Source: Kitasatospora sp. NBC_00374 (GTDB lineage: Bacteria > Actinomycetota > Actinomycetes > Streptomycetales > Streptomycetaceae). From it: a stretch of 64,000 bases of DNA. Of the stretch, positions 8,656-17,413 are shown one piece after another (within the stretch, counting starts at the first letter, position 1; each line of letters starts with the position of its first letter). Under the pieces are notes generated by a model that saw only the letters and a list, made by a program, of their open reading frames with translations, made no database searches and was not told where the DNA came from. Made by a program: the position numbers and the translations under genes. The stretch covers positions 7,981,001-8,045,000 of the forward strand of contig NZ_CP107964.1 of assembly GCF_041434935.1 (NCBI RefSeq), in the 5' to 3' direction.

Positions 8656-9075
8656 GTGACCGTGCACGTCATCCCCGGGAGCAGGGCCGTCACCTGGACG
8701 TACGGGGCGATGGCCGTCGCGACCGCCGTCACGTCAGGGGCCTTCGTCCTCCGGGGCGGTCCGTTCAGCGCGTGGATCGGCGTCGCCGGGGTGGTCAGCG
8801 CGGTCCTCGCGCTGACCACCGCGCTCGGGTTCCTGTTCCGCGCGTACAGCCTGCCCGTGGGGCTCGGGGTGTTCGCCTCCGGAGTCCTGATGCTGCTGTG
8901 GGGGGTAGGGCTGCAGGGGCTGGTGCTGGTCGGTGTCGTGGTCTCGATCGTGCGCGGCGCCAGCGTGCTGGGCGGCGGCCTGCGGACCGCACTCGTCGCG
9001 GTGGCCTTCATCCTGCTCAACATCCTGCTGTGGCAGTGCTCCAGGCGGCTGGTGATCGCGACCGGCGGCGCGTGA
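8656..9075 (+). CDS. small integral membrane protein
   Basis: A 139-residue, mostly hydrophobic protein with four to five predicted membrane helices: residues about 10-30, 38-60, 62-80, 80-105 and 110-130. The last helix ends AFILLNILLWQCSRR with positive residues suggesting a cytoplasmic end. No enzymatic motif is visible and I do not recognise the family. The neighbours, a GH16-like gene before and a small HTH-like gene after on the other strand, give no functional hint. Confidence 0.65.
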   Translation: MTVHVIPGSRAVTWTYGAMAVATAVTSGAFVLRGGPFSAWIGVAGVVSAVLALTTALGFLFRAYSLPVGLGVFASGVLMLLWGVGLQGLVLVGVVVSIVRGASVLGGGLRTALVAVAFILLNILLWQCSRRLVIATGGA

Positions 9076-9090
9076 GCCGCCGGGCCGAGG

Positions 9091-9294
9091 TCAGCGTCCG
9101 GCCCGCTTGCGGCAGCCGTCCAGGACGTCCTGTCGGAGCATCGAGCCGAACCCGGCCGACTCCAGGCGCAGGCCCAACTGGTCCTCGCCGATGCCGAGCT
9201 CGGATGCGGTGTCGCCCAGGTGCCAGTCGTGGGCGGCGAGCCGGTCGAGCAGGTGGCCCCGCCGGACCTGGTTCTCGGAGAGACGGAACGTCAT
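9091..9294 (-). CDS. small helix-turn-helix-like protein
   Basis: A 67-residue protein starting at ATG 9294, chosen because GAGGGACC lies just before it. The central part RRGHLLDRLAAHDWHLGDTA followed by SELGIGEDQLGLRLESAGFG has the spacing of a Fis-type helix-turn-helix, as in the C-terminal DNA-binding domains of NtrC-type activators, but as a free-standing small protein. It is convergent with the membrane protein gene at 8656. The function is unknown; a DNA-binding accessory role is inferred. Confidence 0.6.
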   Translation of the reverse strand: MTFRLSENQVRRGHLLDRLAAHDWHLGDTASELGIGEDQLGLRLESAGFGSMLRQDVLDGCRKRAGR

Positions 9295-9447
9295 CGGTCC
9301 CTCTTCCCCCGGCACGAAAGCCGGCCGGGGAATGGGGGCGCGAGCTGCGAATCATTTGTGGTAGAGGCAGGTTCCGGAAGTCGCACCGGAGTCCCGCGGC
9401 CGGCCTGGTGACCGTAACGGACCGGGCCGCGGGAGCTCCAAGGGGTA

Positions 9448-10077
9448 TCAGTGGCCCCGGCGGATCCACTCGTCCAGGTGCGGCGCCTCGGCGCCGACGG
9501 TGGTGTCGTCGCCGTGCCCGGTGCGCACGACGGTGTCCGGCGGGAGGGTCAGCAGCCGGTCCCGGATGGACTCGACGATGGTCGGGAAGTCCGAGAAGGA
9601 CCGCCCGGTGGCGCCCGGCCCGCCCGCGAACAGGGTGTCGCCGGTGAACACGGTGCCGAGGGCCGGCGCGGACAGGCAGACGGCGCCCGGGGCGTGCCCG
9701 GGGGTGTGCAGCACCGTCAGCTCGACGCCCGCCACCGTCAGACGCTGCCCGTCGGCCAGCGGGCCGTCGGGGTCGCGGTCCGGGTGGGTCTGCTTCCACA
9801 GCGCGGTGTCGTCCGGGTGCAGCAGGATCGGCGCACCGGTGCGCGCGGCGAGCGCGGGACCGGCGCCGATGTGGTCGTTGTGGGCGTGGGTGCACACGAT
9901 CGCGGTCAGCCGGCGCGCGCCGACGGCCGCGGCGATCGCGTCGGCGTCGTGGGCGGGGTCGATCACCAGCGCCTCGTGGTCGTCACCGACCACCCAGACG
10001 TTGTTGTCCACCTCCCAGCTGCCGCCGTCCAGGTCGAAGGTCCCGGAGGTGACCACCCGCTCGATCCGCGGCGCCAT
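9448..10077 (-). CDS. MBL-fold metallo-hydrolase (glyoxalase II-like), coupled to mycothiol dehydrogenase
   Basis: A 209-residue metallo-beta-lactamase-fold hydrolase. The zinc motif THAHNDHIGAG places His64, His66, Asp68 and His69, and later GTVFTGDTLFAGG carries the bridging Asp. The start codon overlaps the stop of the upstream dehydrogenase by one base (TGATG), so the two proteins are made together. This pairing is common in actinobacteria. The hydrolase is thought to act on the thioester product or a related mycothiol conjugate formed during formaldehyde oxidation. It acts in the cytoplasm. Confidence 0.88.
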   Translation of the reverse strand: MAPRIERVVTSGTFDLDGGSWEVDNNVWVVGDDHEALVIDPAHDADAIAAAVGARRLTAIVCTHAHNDHIGAGPALAARTGAPILLHPDDTALWKQTHPDRDPDGPLADGQRLTVAGVELTVLHTPGHAPGAVCLSAPALGTVFTGDTLFAGGPGATGRSFSDFPTIVESIRDRLLTLPPDTVVRTGHGDDTTVGAEAPHLDEWIRRGH

Positions 10078-11162
10078 CAGAGCACCACCACCGAGCGCAG
10101 GACGTCACCCTCGTGCATCCGGGCGAACGCCTCCTCGACCCCGGACAGCGGGATCGTCTCGCTGACGAAGGCCTCCAGGTCGAGTCGGCCCTGCAGATAG
10201 AGGTCGATGAGAACCGGGAAGTCGCGGCTGGGCAGGCAGTCGCCGTACCAGGAGGACTTCAGCGAGCCGCCCCGGCCGAACACGTCCAGCAGCGGCAGCT
10301 CCAGCTTCATCTCCGGCGTCGGCACCCCGACCAGCACCACCGTGCCGGCCAGGTCACGGGCGTAGAAGGCCTGCCGGTACGTCTCCGGCCGGCCGACCGC
10401 CTCGATCACCACGTCCGCGCCGTTGCCGTCGGTGAGCTCCCGGATCGCCTCGACCGGATCGTCGGAGCGCGCGTTGACGGTGTCGGTGGCACCGAGCTTC
10501 GCGGCGCCCGCGAGCTTGCGGTCGTCCAGGTCGACCGCGATGATCCGCGAGGCGCCGGCCAGCCGCGCGCCGAGGACGGCGGCGCTGCCGACGCCGCCGC
10601 AGCCGATCACCGCGACCGTGTCGCCCAGCCCCACCGCGCCGGTGTGGACGGCCGCGCCCAGCCCGGCCATCACCCCGCAGCCCAGCAGGCCGGCCACCGC
10701 CGGCGCCGCCCGCGGGTCGACCTTGGTGCACTGCCCGGCCGCCACCAGGGTCTTCTCGGCGAAGGCGCCGATCCCCAGGGCCGGCGACAGCGGCGTACCG
10801 TCGGCCAGGGTCATCCGCTGCACGGCGTTGTGCGTGTTGAAGCAGTACCAGGGCCGGCCGCGCCGACAGGACCGGCACTGGCCGCAGACCGCGCGCCAGT
10901 TGAGGATCACGAAGTCCCCCGGTGTCACCTCGGTGACACCCGGGCCGACCGCCTCGACGATCCCCGCCGCCTCGTGCCCGAGCAGGAACGGGAACTCGTC
11001 GTTGATCCCGCCCTCCCGGTAGTGCAGGTCGGTGTGGCAGACCCCGCACGCCTGCACCTGGACCAGGGCCTCGCCCGGGCCCGGGTCGGGGACCTTGACG
11101 GTCTCCACCCGCACCGCCGCACCCTTCGCCAGGGCGACGACTCCCTGTACCTGCTGAACCAT
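10077..11162 (-). CDS. mscR: S-(hydroxymethyl)mycothiol dehydrogenase
   Basis: A 361-residue medium-chain zinc alcohol dehydrogenase. The catalytic zinc ligands fall at Cys42 (in CGVCHTD) and the GHE at 62-64, and the structural zinc is held by Cys93, Cys96, Cys99 and Cys107 ([15 protein letters not shown]). The Rossmann glycine motif is [10 protein letters not shown]. The start [15 protein letters not shown] and the tail [19 protein letters not shown] are typical of the mycothiol-dependent formaldehyde dehydrogenase, which oxidises S-hydroxymethyl-mycothiol with NAD+. The MBL-fold hydrolase is coupled downstream. It supports assignment to a mycothiol-using actinobacterium. Confidence 0.92.
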   Translation of the reverse strand: MVQQVQGVVALAKGAAVRVETVKVPDPGPGEALVQVQACGVCHTDLHYREGGINDEFPFLLGHEAAGIVEAVGPGVTEVTPGDFVILNWRAVCGQCRSCRRGRPWYCFNTHNAVQRMTLADGTPLSPALGIGAFAEKTLVAAGQCTKVDPRAAPAVAGLLGCGVMAGLGAAVHTGAVGLGDTVAVIGCGGVGSAAVLGARLAGASRIIAVDLDDRKLAGAAKLGATDTVNARSDDPVEAIRELTDGNGADVVIEAVGRPETYRQAFYARDLAGTVVLVGVPTPEMKLELPLLDVFGRGGSLKSSWYGDCLPSRDFPVLIDLYLQGRLDLEAFVSETIPLSGVEEAFARMHEGDVLRSVVVL

Positions 11163-11412
11163 TCGTCAGACACCCTTCGTCCGCCGGGCGCGCTCGTGAC
11201 GCGGCCGGTCTGTCGTTCGGTCACCCGCTGCGGCGTTCACCGCTCCGCCGGTGAGTCCGGTCTGCTCGCCCCCCGAACCTACCGCTGTCCTGGCATGCCC
11301 GAGCGGCAGCGGCGCGAATCCGTCGGGCGCCCGTGTTTGAACCCGCGCGGCGGGGTGAGACGAGGCCCTGGCCGGACAGGGGTCCGGTCGACCTGTCGTC
11401 AGGAGGGTTCGC

Positions 11413-11997
11413 ATGGCCTGGGTGATCGTCATCATCGCCGTCCTCGCGGTCATCGCCGCTGCCGGGTTCGTCCTCGGGCTGCCGCGGCTGCGCACGAGGC
11501 GGCTGCGGGAGCGGTTCGGCGCCGAGTACGAGCGGGCGCTGCGCGGGCACGGCGACGACGTCCGCGCGGCCGAGCGGGAGCTGACCGCCCGGGTGCGGCA
11601 GGCCGAGGCCCTGCCGCTGCGCCCGCTCACCGCCGCCGAGCGGGAGGCCGCGCGCCAGCGGCTCGCCGAGGTCCAGGAGATGTTCGTGGACGACCCCGGC
11701 CGGGCCGTCGGCGAGGCCGACCGGCAGCTCACCGACCTGCTCGACCGCCTCGGCTACCCCGTGGACGGCCGGCCGGAGGCTCTGTCCGTCCACCACGCCC
11801 CCGCCCTGCCGGCGTACCGCACCGCGCTCGGCACCCTGGAGCGCGCCCAGGCGGTGCAGGTCGGCACGGAGGAGCTGCGCTGCGCGCTGGTGGCCGTGCG
11901 CGACCTGGCCCAGCGGCTGCTGGTGGCGGACGTCGCCGAACCGGCCCGTGCCGCGCGGCCCGCGCTCCAGAAGGCTCCCGCCCCGCGGACCAGCTGA
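11413..11997 (+). CDS. membrane-anchored protein of the FVDDPGRA family
   Basis: A 194-residue protein with one N-terminal membrane helix (about residues 3-25, AWVIVIIAVLAVIAAAGFVL) followed by a charged helical domain. AGGAGGG precedes the ATG. The block EMFVDDPGRAVGEADRQLTD and the later TEELRCALVAVRDLAQRLL recur in the next gene, so the two are diverged paralogues, one anchored and one soluble. I know this module only as a conserved uncharacterised streptomycete domain. The last 18 residues are low complexity. Confidence 0.7.
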   Translation: MAWVIVIIAVLAVIAAAGFVLGLPRLRTRRLRERFGAEYERALRGHGDDVRAAERELTARVRQAEALPLRPLTAAEREAARQRLAEVQEMFVDDPGRAVGEADRQLTDLLDRLGYPVDGRPEALSVHHAPALPAYRTALGTLERAQAVQVGTEELRCALVAVRDLAQRLLVADVAEPARAARPALQKAPAPRTS

Positions 11998-12063
11998 CCC
12001 GCAGGCCCGCAGGCCCGCAGACCCGTCGAGCAGCCGTTCCGCCGAGCCGAGGAGGAGACCACC

Positions 12064-12612
12064 ATGTCCGAGAACAAGCGCACCGATCCCGCGGCGACCG
12101 GGCGGAGCGAGCCGCTGCACGACGAACCGCCGAACGACGAACCGCCGAACGACGAACCGCCGAACGGCGAGCCGCTGCAGGGCCGGCCCCTGCCCGGCGA
12201 CGGACGCGAGTCCGCCCCGCGGCGTCCCGTGGCGAGCGTCCCGCGCCAGGCCGAGGCCGGCGAGCGGCGCCGCCCGGCGGCCGTCCCGCAGCAGGTGCTG
12301 CCGGGCGAGCCGCACCCCGGCCCCGGCACGTCCGCCGGGGGCGGCTGGCTCCCGACCGAGCGGGTGGAACGGCTCTCGGCCGAGTGGCACGCCGTGCAGA
12401 GCGGTTTCGTCGACGATCCCGGCCGGGCCTGCAAGGAGGCCGACGCCCTGGTCGAGAAGGCCGCCGCGCTGGTCGCCGAGGTGGTCGCCGAGCAGCGCCG
12501 GGACCTGCGCGGCGGCGGCTCCCCGGCGGACGGCGGCGCGCCGGACACCGAGGCGCTCCGTCTCGCCATGCAGGACTACCATCGGCTGCTCGACCGCCTG
12601 TTGGCGGCCTGA
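12064..12612 (+). CDS. soluble paralogue of the FVDDPGRA family with N-terminal repeats
   Basis: A 182-residue soluble protein. The N-terminus carries a tandem NDEPP repeat (three copies, then a variant) encoded by a 15-base DNA repeat at about 12121-12170. Residues about 95-182 contain SGFVDDPGRACKEADALVEK and a helical end, TEALRLAMQDYHRLLDRLL, matching the anchored protein encoded 67 bases upstream. AGGAGG is followed by the ATG. The acidic, proline-rich N-terminal half is probably disordered. Function unknown. The two genes probably share one transcript. Confidence 0.65.
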   Translation: MSENKRTDPAATGRSEPLHDEPPNDEPPNDEPPNGEPLQGRPLPGDGRESAPRRPVASVPRQAEAGERRRPAAVPQQVLPGEPHPGPGTSAGGGWLPTERVERLSAEWHAVQSGFVDDPGRACKEADALVEKAAALVAEVVAEQRRDLRGGGSPADGGAPDTEALRLAMQDYHRLLDRLLAA

Positions 12613-12675
12613 ACCCGTCCGACCCGACGGCGAGCGGACCATGGTCCCCGCGCTCCCCGTCCCGGAGACCAGACC

Positions 12676-13416
12676 GTGCACCCACCACCCACCGCAGGGC
12701 CGCCGACCACGTACGCGGCCGCGACGGACCGGCTGGCGGCCCGCATCGCCCACGCCCACGCCCTCGCGGGCGCGGGCGGCGCGGGCCGCCTCCGGGTCCT
12801 GCTTCGCGACAGCGCCGACTCCCGCATCGCGCTCGGCGCGGTCCGGCTGCTCGGCGCCGACGTGCTCGCCCCCGAGGCAATGGAGCGGACCGCCGCCGAC
12901 GCGCAGACCGCCGACCTGATCGGCCGGGCCTACGCGCTGTTCCCCGGCCGGCCCGACGACGCGCTGTGGACCGACTCGGACACCTTCGCCGTCACGGCCT
13001 GGCGCGACTGGGCCGCCGCCCGCCTGCTCGCCCGGCACGGCTGGGACCTCCTGCCCCACCCGCAACCGGCGACACTGCCCGCCGACGGGCTGTCCTGGCA
13101 GCCCTGGTCCGCCCGGATGGCGCAGCTCGCGCCGCTCGCGCTGCCGGGTCTGGACAGCCCGGTGCACCGCGCCGCCGCGGCCCGCCGTACGGACCTGGCA
13201 CGTGGCGCCACCCGGGCCGTGCTGCGCCGCGACCACGCCACCGCCGCCGCCCTCGGCCGCTGGTTGGCCGTGCTGCCGGCCGAACCGGGCCCGGACCGCC
13301 GGGAGTTCGACCCGGCGCCGCTGCTGGACCACCTGCGGCTGTTCGGTGACGTCGGCGCCCGCGCCGGCCTGGACGTGCGGATCGGCCTGCGCCTGCTCGA
13401 CCTCGTCCGCCGCTGA
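12676..13416 (+). CDS. hypothetical helical protein
   Basis: A 246-residue Ala/Leu/Arg-rich protein with a GTG start at 12676 preceded by GGAG. It lacks a signal peptide and membrane helices and looks all-helical. No catalytic motif is recognised. Segments such as AVTAWRDWAAARLLARHGWD and LDHLRLFGDVGARAGLDVRI are regular amphipathic helices. It is the last gene before the first IS element and may be the third member of the preceding operon. Function unknown. Confidence 0.6.
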   Translation: MHPPPTAGPPTTYAAATDRLAARIAHAHALAGAGGAGRLRVLLRDSADSRIALGAVRLLGADVLAPEAMERTAADAQTADLIGRAYALFPGRPDDALWTDSDTFAVTAWRDWAAARLLARHGWDLLPHPQPATLPADGLSWQPWSARMAQLAPLALPGLDSPVHRAAAARRTDLARGATRAVLRRDHATAAALGRWLAVLPAEPGPDRREFDPAPLLDHLRLFGDVGARAGLDVRIGLRLLDLVRR

Positions 13417-13651
13417 CCCGCGGACGACCGGGGCCGGGGTCGAGGCACCCGGCGAGCTCGGCGACGGTCACCGGTAGGCCGGTCCCGGCAGCCGAGGGCG
13501 GCAGCATCCGCCGCGCCGATCCCCCCGAGAAGAAGGGCCATCCGGGCCTGTTGTGCCCTCCGAAACGAATCCTCCGGCACCCAGGGAAAGAATCGCGAAG
13601 GTCGCCGGAGAAATCGGCACGATTGCATGAGTGGCTGGCGTGGGCTTCGTA
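13417..13651. other. intergenic gap before the first IS element
   Basis: No gene is seen. The sequence becomes AT-richer between 13545 and 13650 than its neighbours and ends in the TA (13650-13651) that serves as the target of the IS630 insertion. Confidence 0.4.
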
Positions 13652-14759
13652 TTGACCCGAAACGCTAATGTTCCGGCGCTTCGAGGACGTACCGGACGTG
13701 CGGGGCGCGGAAGTAGCCCCGGACGATGTGGGGTTGCTTCTGGCGTCGGCGGAAGAAGCGGCGTACCTCGCCTGCAAAGCTCTCCGGCGTTTCGGGCTCG
13801 GCAGGCTGGCAGGAGCGTCCGCTTGAGATCGGCGTTGACGAGCTCGTCCGGGTTGGTCTCCGGCGCGTAGGCCGGCAGCAGGTGCAGGACGATCCGGTCC
13901 TCGTGCTCGGTGAGCCACTCGCGGACGGCCTTGCTGCGGTGGACCGAGTGCCGGTCGACGACCAGGTGGATCTTCCGGTCGAACTGCCCGACCAGTCGCC
14001 GGAGGAAGTCGAGGAACACCGTGGTGGTCGATCCGCGGTAGACCGTGAACCACATCTTCCCGCGGGTGCTGATGGCCGACATCGCGTTCACCGAGAACCG
14101 GTTGCCCGTCCGCCTGATGGTCGGTGTGCTGCCCCGAGCGGCCCAGGTGCGGCCCGAGACCTGGTCCGAGCGGACACCGACCTGGTCGGCAAAGAGGATC
14201 TCGGCGCCCTCTTCGGCGGCTCGCGCGCGGATGGCCGGCCAGGTCTCCTCGCGCCACACGCGCACCGCTTCCGGGTCCTGCTCGATCGCCCGCTTGTTCG
14301 GGCGCTGGAAGGACAGGCCCCACCGCTTCAGGTACTTGCCCACGCCCTGCTCGGTCAGCCGCACCCGGTAGAGCATCGCGATCAGGTCACCGACCATGGC
14401 GCGCGTCCACAACTGACCGCCCAGTCCCAGGTCTTCGGGCCGGTGGTCGAGCAGCGCCTGCCGGACGCACTGCTGCTCGTCCGGGTCCAGCAATTGGTGC
14501 TCGCCCGGCCGTCGTCCGCGTCGGCCGGAGACCAGAGCCTCACGACCGCCGGCCTGCCACGCCGCCCACCAGTCGGCGACCGACTCGGCGCTCACGCCCA
14601 GGAGTTCAGCCACCTCGCGCCGCTCCCGTCCCGCTCGAACAGCCGCCACGGCCCGCATCCGCAAGGCCTCCTGCGCGTCCGGCGACAACCGCCGCGCGTC
14701 CCCAACCAGATCCGTCACGCCTGGATCAACGAGCCCGGAACCTTACCGTTTTGGGTCAA
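13652..14759 (-). mobile_element. IS630-family insertion sequence with TA target duplication
   Basis: The ends are inverted repeats: TTGACCCGAAACG at 13652 and, read from the right, TTGACCCAAAACG from 14759 (one mismatch in 13). Each end is flanked by TA (13650-13651 and 14760-14761), the duplication made by IS630 elements. The element is 1,108 bp and contains a single leftward transposase frame. Removing the element and one TA restores continuous sequence, so it is a simple insertion. Confidence 0.88.
13665..14718 (-). pseudogene. IS630-family transposase with one frameshift
   Basis: The N-terminus (MTDLVGDARRLSPDAQEALR) is followed by a helix-turn-helix region, RREVAELLGVSAESVADWW, and a DDE domain with ILFADQVGVRSD, KIHLVVDRHSVHRSK and YAPETNPDELVNADLK. 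After DLKRTLLPA the coding signal moves to another frame that continues SFAGEVRRFFRRRQKQPHIV and ends at TAG 13665 with the usual C-terminus. One indel near 13800-13820 separates them. It could be a programmed frameshift, as some IS630 members use, but no clear slippery heptamer is seen. I therefore favour an inactive gene. Confidence 0.75.
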
Positions 14760-14761
14760 TA

Positions 14762-15541
14762 GGAGAATCTGCACCATGGTTCTCCCAGGGTGTCCCGGCC
14801 GGGCCCGACCGACGCCGACGCCGACGCCGCGCGGCGTTCCGTGCCCGTGCCGGGCACGGAACGCCGGGTCTCGTCACTCCCAGAGAACGCAGCGTATGGC
14901 GTTGGAAATGCGGGGCCGCAGCCCGACGGCAATCTTCGACCCGGCCTGGGTCGGAGGCGTTGCCGTAGGGGCCTGGCGAGGGGTGGCTGGGGCACCCCGC
15001 GGTGGGTGTGGCGCGTCGGCCCGGGAGCGGCTGCTGCGCCCGGGGGCGGTTTCCGGGTGTGGATTCCCTAGGGCGGGGTGTGGTGGGGGTTCGGGCTTGT
15101 GTAGGGCCGGGGCGGGGCCGGAGGGTGGCCGTACTGGGTTGTCCCGGGGTTCGTCGGTGGGGTGCCGTCAGGGGCTGGGTGACTGCTTTGCGGGGCCGGC
15201 GGGCCTCGCTGGCGGCGGGCCCGGTGGGCGAACCGCTGGGCCGGTGCTGCCCGGCGGTGGGGTGTGCTGGTGGTGTTCGGGTGGGTGGGTGGCCTGGCGT
15301 ACTCCTGGTGCCCATGTCGCGGCCGGGCCGGCCGTCGGTCCGCCGCGTGCCGCTGCCCGGCCCAGAGGTCTGCTTTACGGTGCCAGATGCAGGTTGACTC
15401 GAAACGCCTGACCAGCCGCCGGTCGCCGAGGCCCCAGGCGTGTCGGAGCGCGCCTTGAAGCCGTTCCTCCACTCGGCAACCGCCGAGGTCCCCTTGCCTG
15501 TCCTGTCGGTTGACGATGGATCATCGAATGGGGAGCGGTTC
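14762..15541. other. 780-base gene-poor region with strong G bias on the plus strand
   Basis: No frame here has normal coding character. It holds the hairpin listed separately at 14833-14865, a long G/T-biased stretch (about 14960-15330) with repeated runs of three to five G, and at 15394-15406 the sequence TTGACTCGAAACG. That last sequence differs by one base from the end of the IS630 element at 13652, so it may be a solo IS end. Confidence 0.4.
14833..14865. terminator. perfect 15-bp hairpin
   Basis: GGCGTTCCGTGCCCG (14833-14847) and its exact complement (14851-14865) flank a three-base loop. It has no T-tract. It may terminate transcription leaving the IS or from the region to the right. 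Confidence 0.6.
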
Positions 15542-15910
15542 GTGCGGAGAACGGTGTCGGGGTTCGCGGTGGCAGTCCTGGGGTGTGAGGCGCTGTACGC
15601 GCTCTTCCTCTGCGCCGGGATCGTGGAGACGTGGGTGGTCGGAAGGTCGGAGTTCGAGGGGCTGCATTTGAGGGCGTTCGCCATCTGTATCGGCTGGACA
15701 GCCGCGTGCCTGTGGGTTGCGCGCAGCGCCGTACGGCTGCCCAGGAAGCCCTCGGCCGCACACCGGTGGAGCCTGCTCGCGATGGCGGCGCTTCATCTCC
15801 TCCTGGCGATACCCCTGCTCGACTTCCAGAACCAGCTGATCCCGTACTGGCTGATCGCGGTCGGAGTCCTGCTGGTGCTGCTCAGCGCGCAAAGGGCACC
15901 AAGCAGGTAG
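15542..15910 (+). CDS. four-helix membrane protein, unknown function
   Basis: The GTG at 15542 is preceded by GGGGAG six bases away and opens directly into a membrane helix, giving 122 residues. The frame is open from 15440, but the added 34 residues are poor. Four hydrophobic helices are visible: around VSGFAVAVLGCEALYALFLC, AFAICIGWTAACLWVA, WSLLAMAALHLLLAIPLL and LIPYWLIAVGVLLVLL. No family is recognised. Confidence 0.6.
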   Translation: MRRTVSGFAVAVLGCEALYALFLCAGIVETWVVGRSEFEGLHLRAFAICIGWTAACLWVARSAVRLPRKPSAAHRWSLLAMAALHLLLAIPLLDFQNQLIPYWLIAVGVLLVLLSAQRAPSR

Positions 15911-16069
15911 CGGGCGCCGGCCGTCCCTCCGGTTTCGCGTGATCCGGCGATTGCTCTGCACAGATGCCACCCCTGATGTGTTGGCGCCAGGGGTGCTGGC
16001 GGCTGTGCGGTAGGGTCACGCGATCGTTGTTCCGCCCGGCAAATCGGGTGACAGTTAGGAGCGCAGCGC

Positions 16070-17044
16070 GTGGCAGCACCCGGCACCTCGCCGCACCGCG
16101 GCGGAGCTTCCCCGTTGCCGTGGGAGTTCGCAGATCTGGTGCCCAGCCAGCGGCGGCGGAGCCGGTTCCTGTCGCGCAGACCGCGGGCCGGGCGGTGGGT
16201 CATGGTGATGGTGGCAGTGATCGTTGCCGGGCTGGTTGGGTGGGGTGTGTGCGCAGCCGTCTTCGCTGACCGCCCGGTGCCCCTCGCCTCGCTGGCGGTG
16301 GGCAGCTGCTACCGGTTCAGCTACAGCGACGAGCAACTCGCCGGAGCCGATGACTACCCGGCCGAGGTGGTGCCGGTGGCCTGCGGGGAGCCGCATCGCG
16401 GTGAGGTGGTCGGCCAGACGGCACTCGACCCGAACCGGATCAGCAACGCCGCAGACCTGACCGTTGCATTGACGGGGACTTGCGAAGGGGAATTCGCCGA
16501 CTACAGCCCGGACGCCTGGGCCCTCCCGGTGAACGTAGGGCTGTTCGTGATCCCCGAGGACGGCCGGTATTCCAAAGAGCATCCCGGTGTCACCTGCGTC
16601 TACGACGGTCAGGGCGTGGCGATCCGCGGTACGCTGCGCGCCGATTCGGCAGGGCTGAATCCCGATCAGCGTCGTTACCTGGACGCCGTTCGCCGGTACA
16701 ACACCTCGTCCGCCAAGGGCCTGGACACCCAGGACGGGGTTCGCTCCGCCGAACTCGGCAAGTGGGCAGAGGAGATGTGCTTGGCTGAGCGGCACACCCT
16801 GGAGGAACTGGAACGCATCGGCCCGCCGGTCGGGACCGAGAAGCCGTTCGCGGCCATGCTCGACCTCCACCGCAAGGCCTTGGCCGCCTGGGAGATGGTT
16901 GCCGCCGACCCCATGCCCTCCGAGCCGCGCCGAACGATCGACCAGGCCAGGGCTGCCGAGCAAGCTGCCCTGGACCAGGCCCGAGCCGTTCGCGGGGCCC
17001 TCGGCCTGTCGACCACGATCCGACCCCGCAGCTACTCACTCTGA
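16070..17044 (+). CDS. septum formation family (DUF4190/DUF3558-like) membrane-anchored protein
   Basis: A 324-residue protein starting at GTG 16070 (TTAGGAG upstream). The short cytoplasmic N-terminus is followed by one membrane helix (about residues 45-66, WVMVMVAVIVAGLVGWGVCA) and an extracytoplasmic domain. LAVGSCYRF, then VVPVACGEPHRGEVVGQ, GTCEGEFADYSPDAW and HPGVTCVYDG have the conserved cysteines of the actinobacterial septum formation domain; the cysteines probably form disulfides. A helical tail with a further cysteine (ELGKWAEEMCLAERHTLEEL) follows. The family name rests on limited evidence from other species, so a direct role in division should not be assumed. Confidence 0.65.
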   Translation: MAAPGTSPHRGGASPLPWEFADLVPSQRRRSRFLSRRPRAGRWVMVMVAVIVAGLVGWGVCAAVFADRPVPLASLAVGSCYRFSYSDEQLAGADDYPAEVVPVACGEPHRGEVVGQTALDPNRISNAADLTVALTGTCEGEFADYSPDAWALPVNVGLFVIPEDGRYSKEHPGVTCVYDGQGVAIRGTLRADSAGLNPDQRRYLDAVRRYNTSSAKGLDTQDGVRSAELGKWAEEMCLAERHTLEELERIGPPVGTEKPFAAMLDLHRKALAAWEMVAADPMPSEPRRTIDQARAAEQAALDQARAVRGALGLSTTIRPRSYSL

Positions 17045-17122
17045 CAACCAGCTCCCGGAGGTCTGAAGCTTCGCCAGCCGGCTCGCGGCGAAGGGAGTGG
17101 GGCCGTCTTCGGGAGCGCTCAT
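17036..17122 (-). CDS. candidate 28-residue micro-ORF
   Basis: An ATG at 17122 follows AAAGGAAC with proper spacing and opens a 28-codon frame, MSAPEDGPTPFAASRLAKLQ followed by TSGSWLSE. It overlaps the last codons of the rightward septum-formation-type gene. The ribosome site is the main support. It could be a small peptide or the start of a lost gene. Confidence 0.25.
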   Translation of the reverse strand: MSAPEDGPTPFAASRLAKLQTSGSWLSE

Positions 17123-17413
17123 CAGTGGGTTCCTTTGAGGGTGGCAGAAGGGGCTCGCACCTTGATGATCACTGCCGGCCCCTCCACCTACTGCCGCGGA
17201 ACACCTCCAGGGGAACGCATTCATCGGAAAGAGTGGATGCGAACTCATATCCTTGACGGGCGCCGGCAGTTAACGGGCAGTCCGAACCACCGGCCGCGCG
17301 AGTGGGTCGCGACAGAGGAGACCGAGCCGGCCACATGGATCCCGAGCCCGGGACCGGGCTGTCCGGGGCGGAGATGAGGTCAAACCGTCTCCATCGTCGG
17401 CGGGCGCCGTGCG
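17123..17413. other. intergenic region
   Basis: No gene with coding character is seen. The region precedes the SulP-like gene and should carry its promoter. A CCCCCG-type repeat begins within the SulP start (17430-17458). Confidence 0.3.

Noticed and set aside
14790-15411. Rightward open frames in the G-rich region as real genes
   Set aside because: Their composition (Gly/Arg/Val) follows the base bias, no third-position preference is seen, and no motif is recognised.
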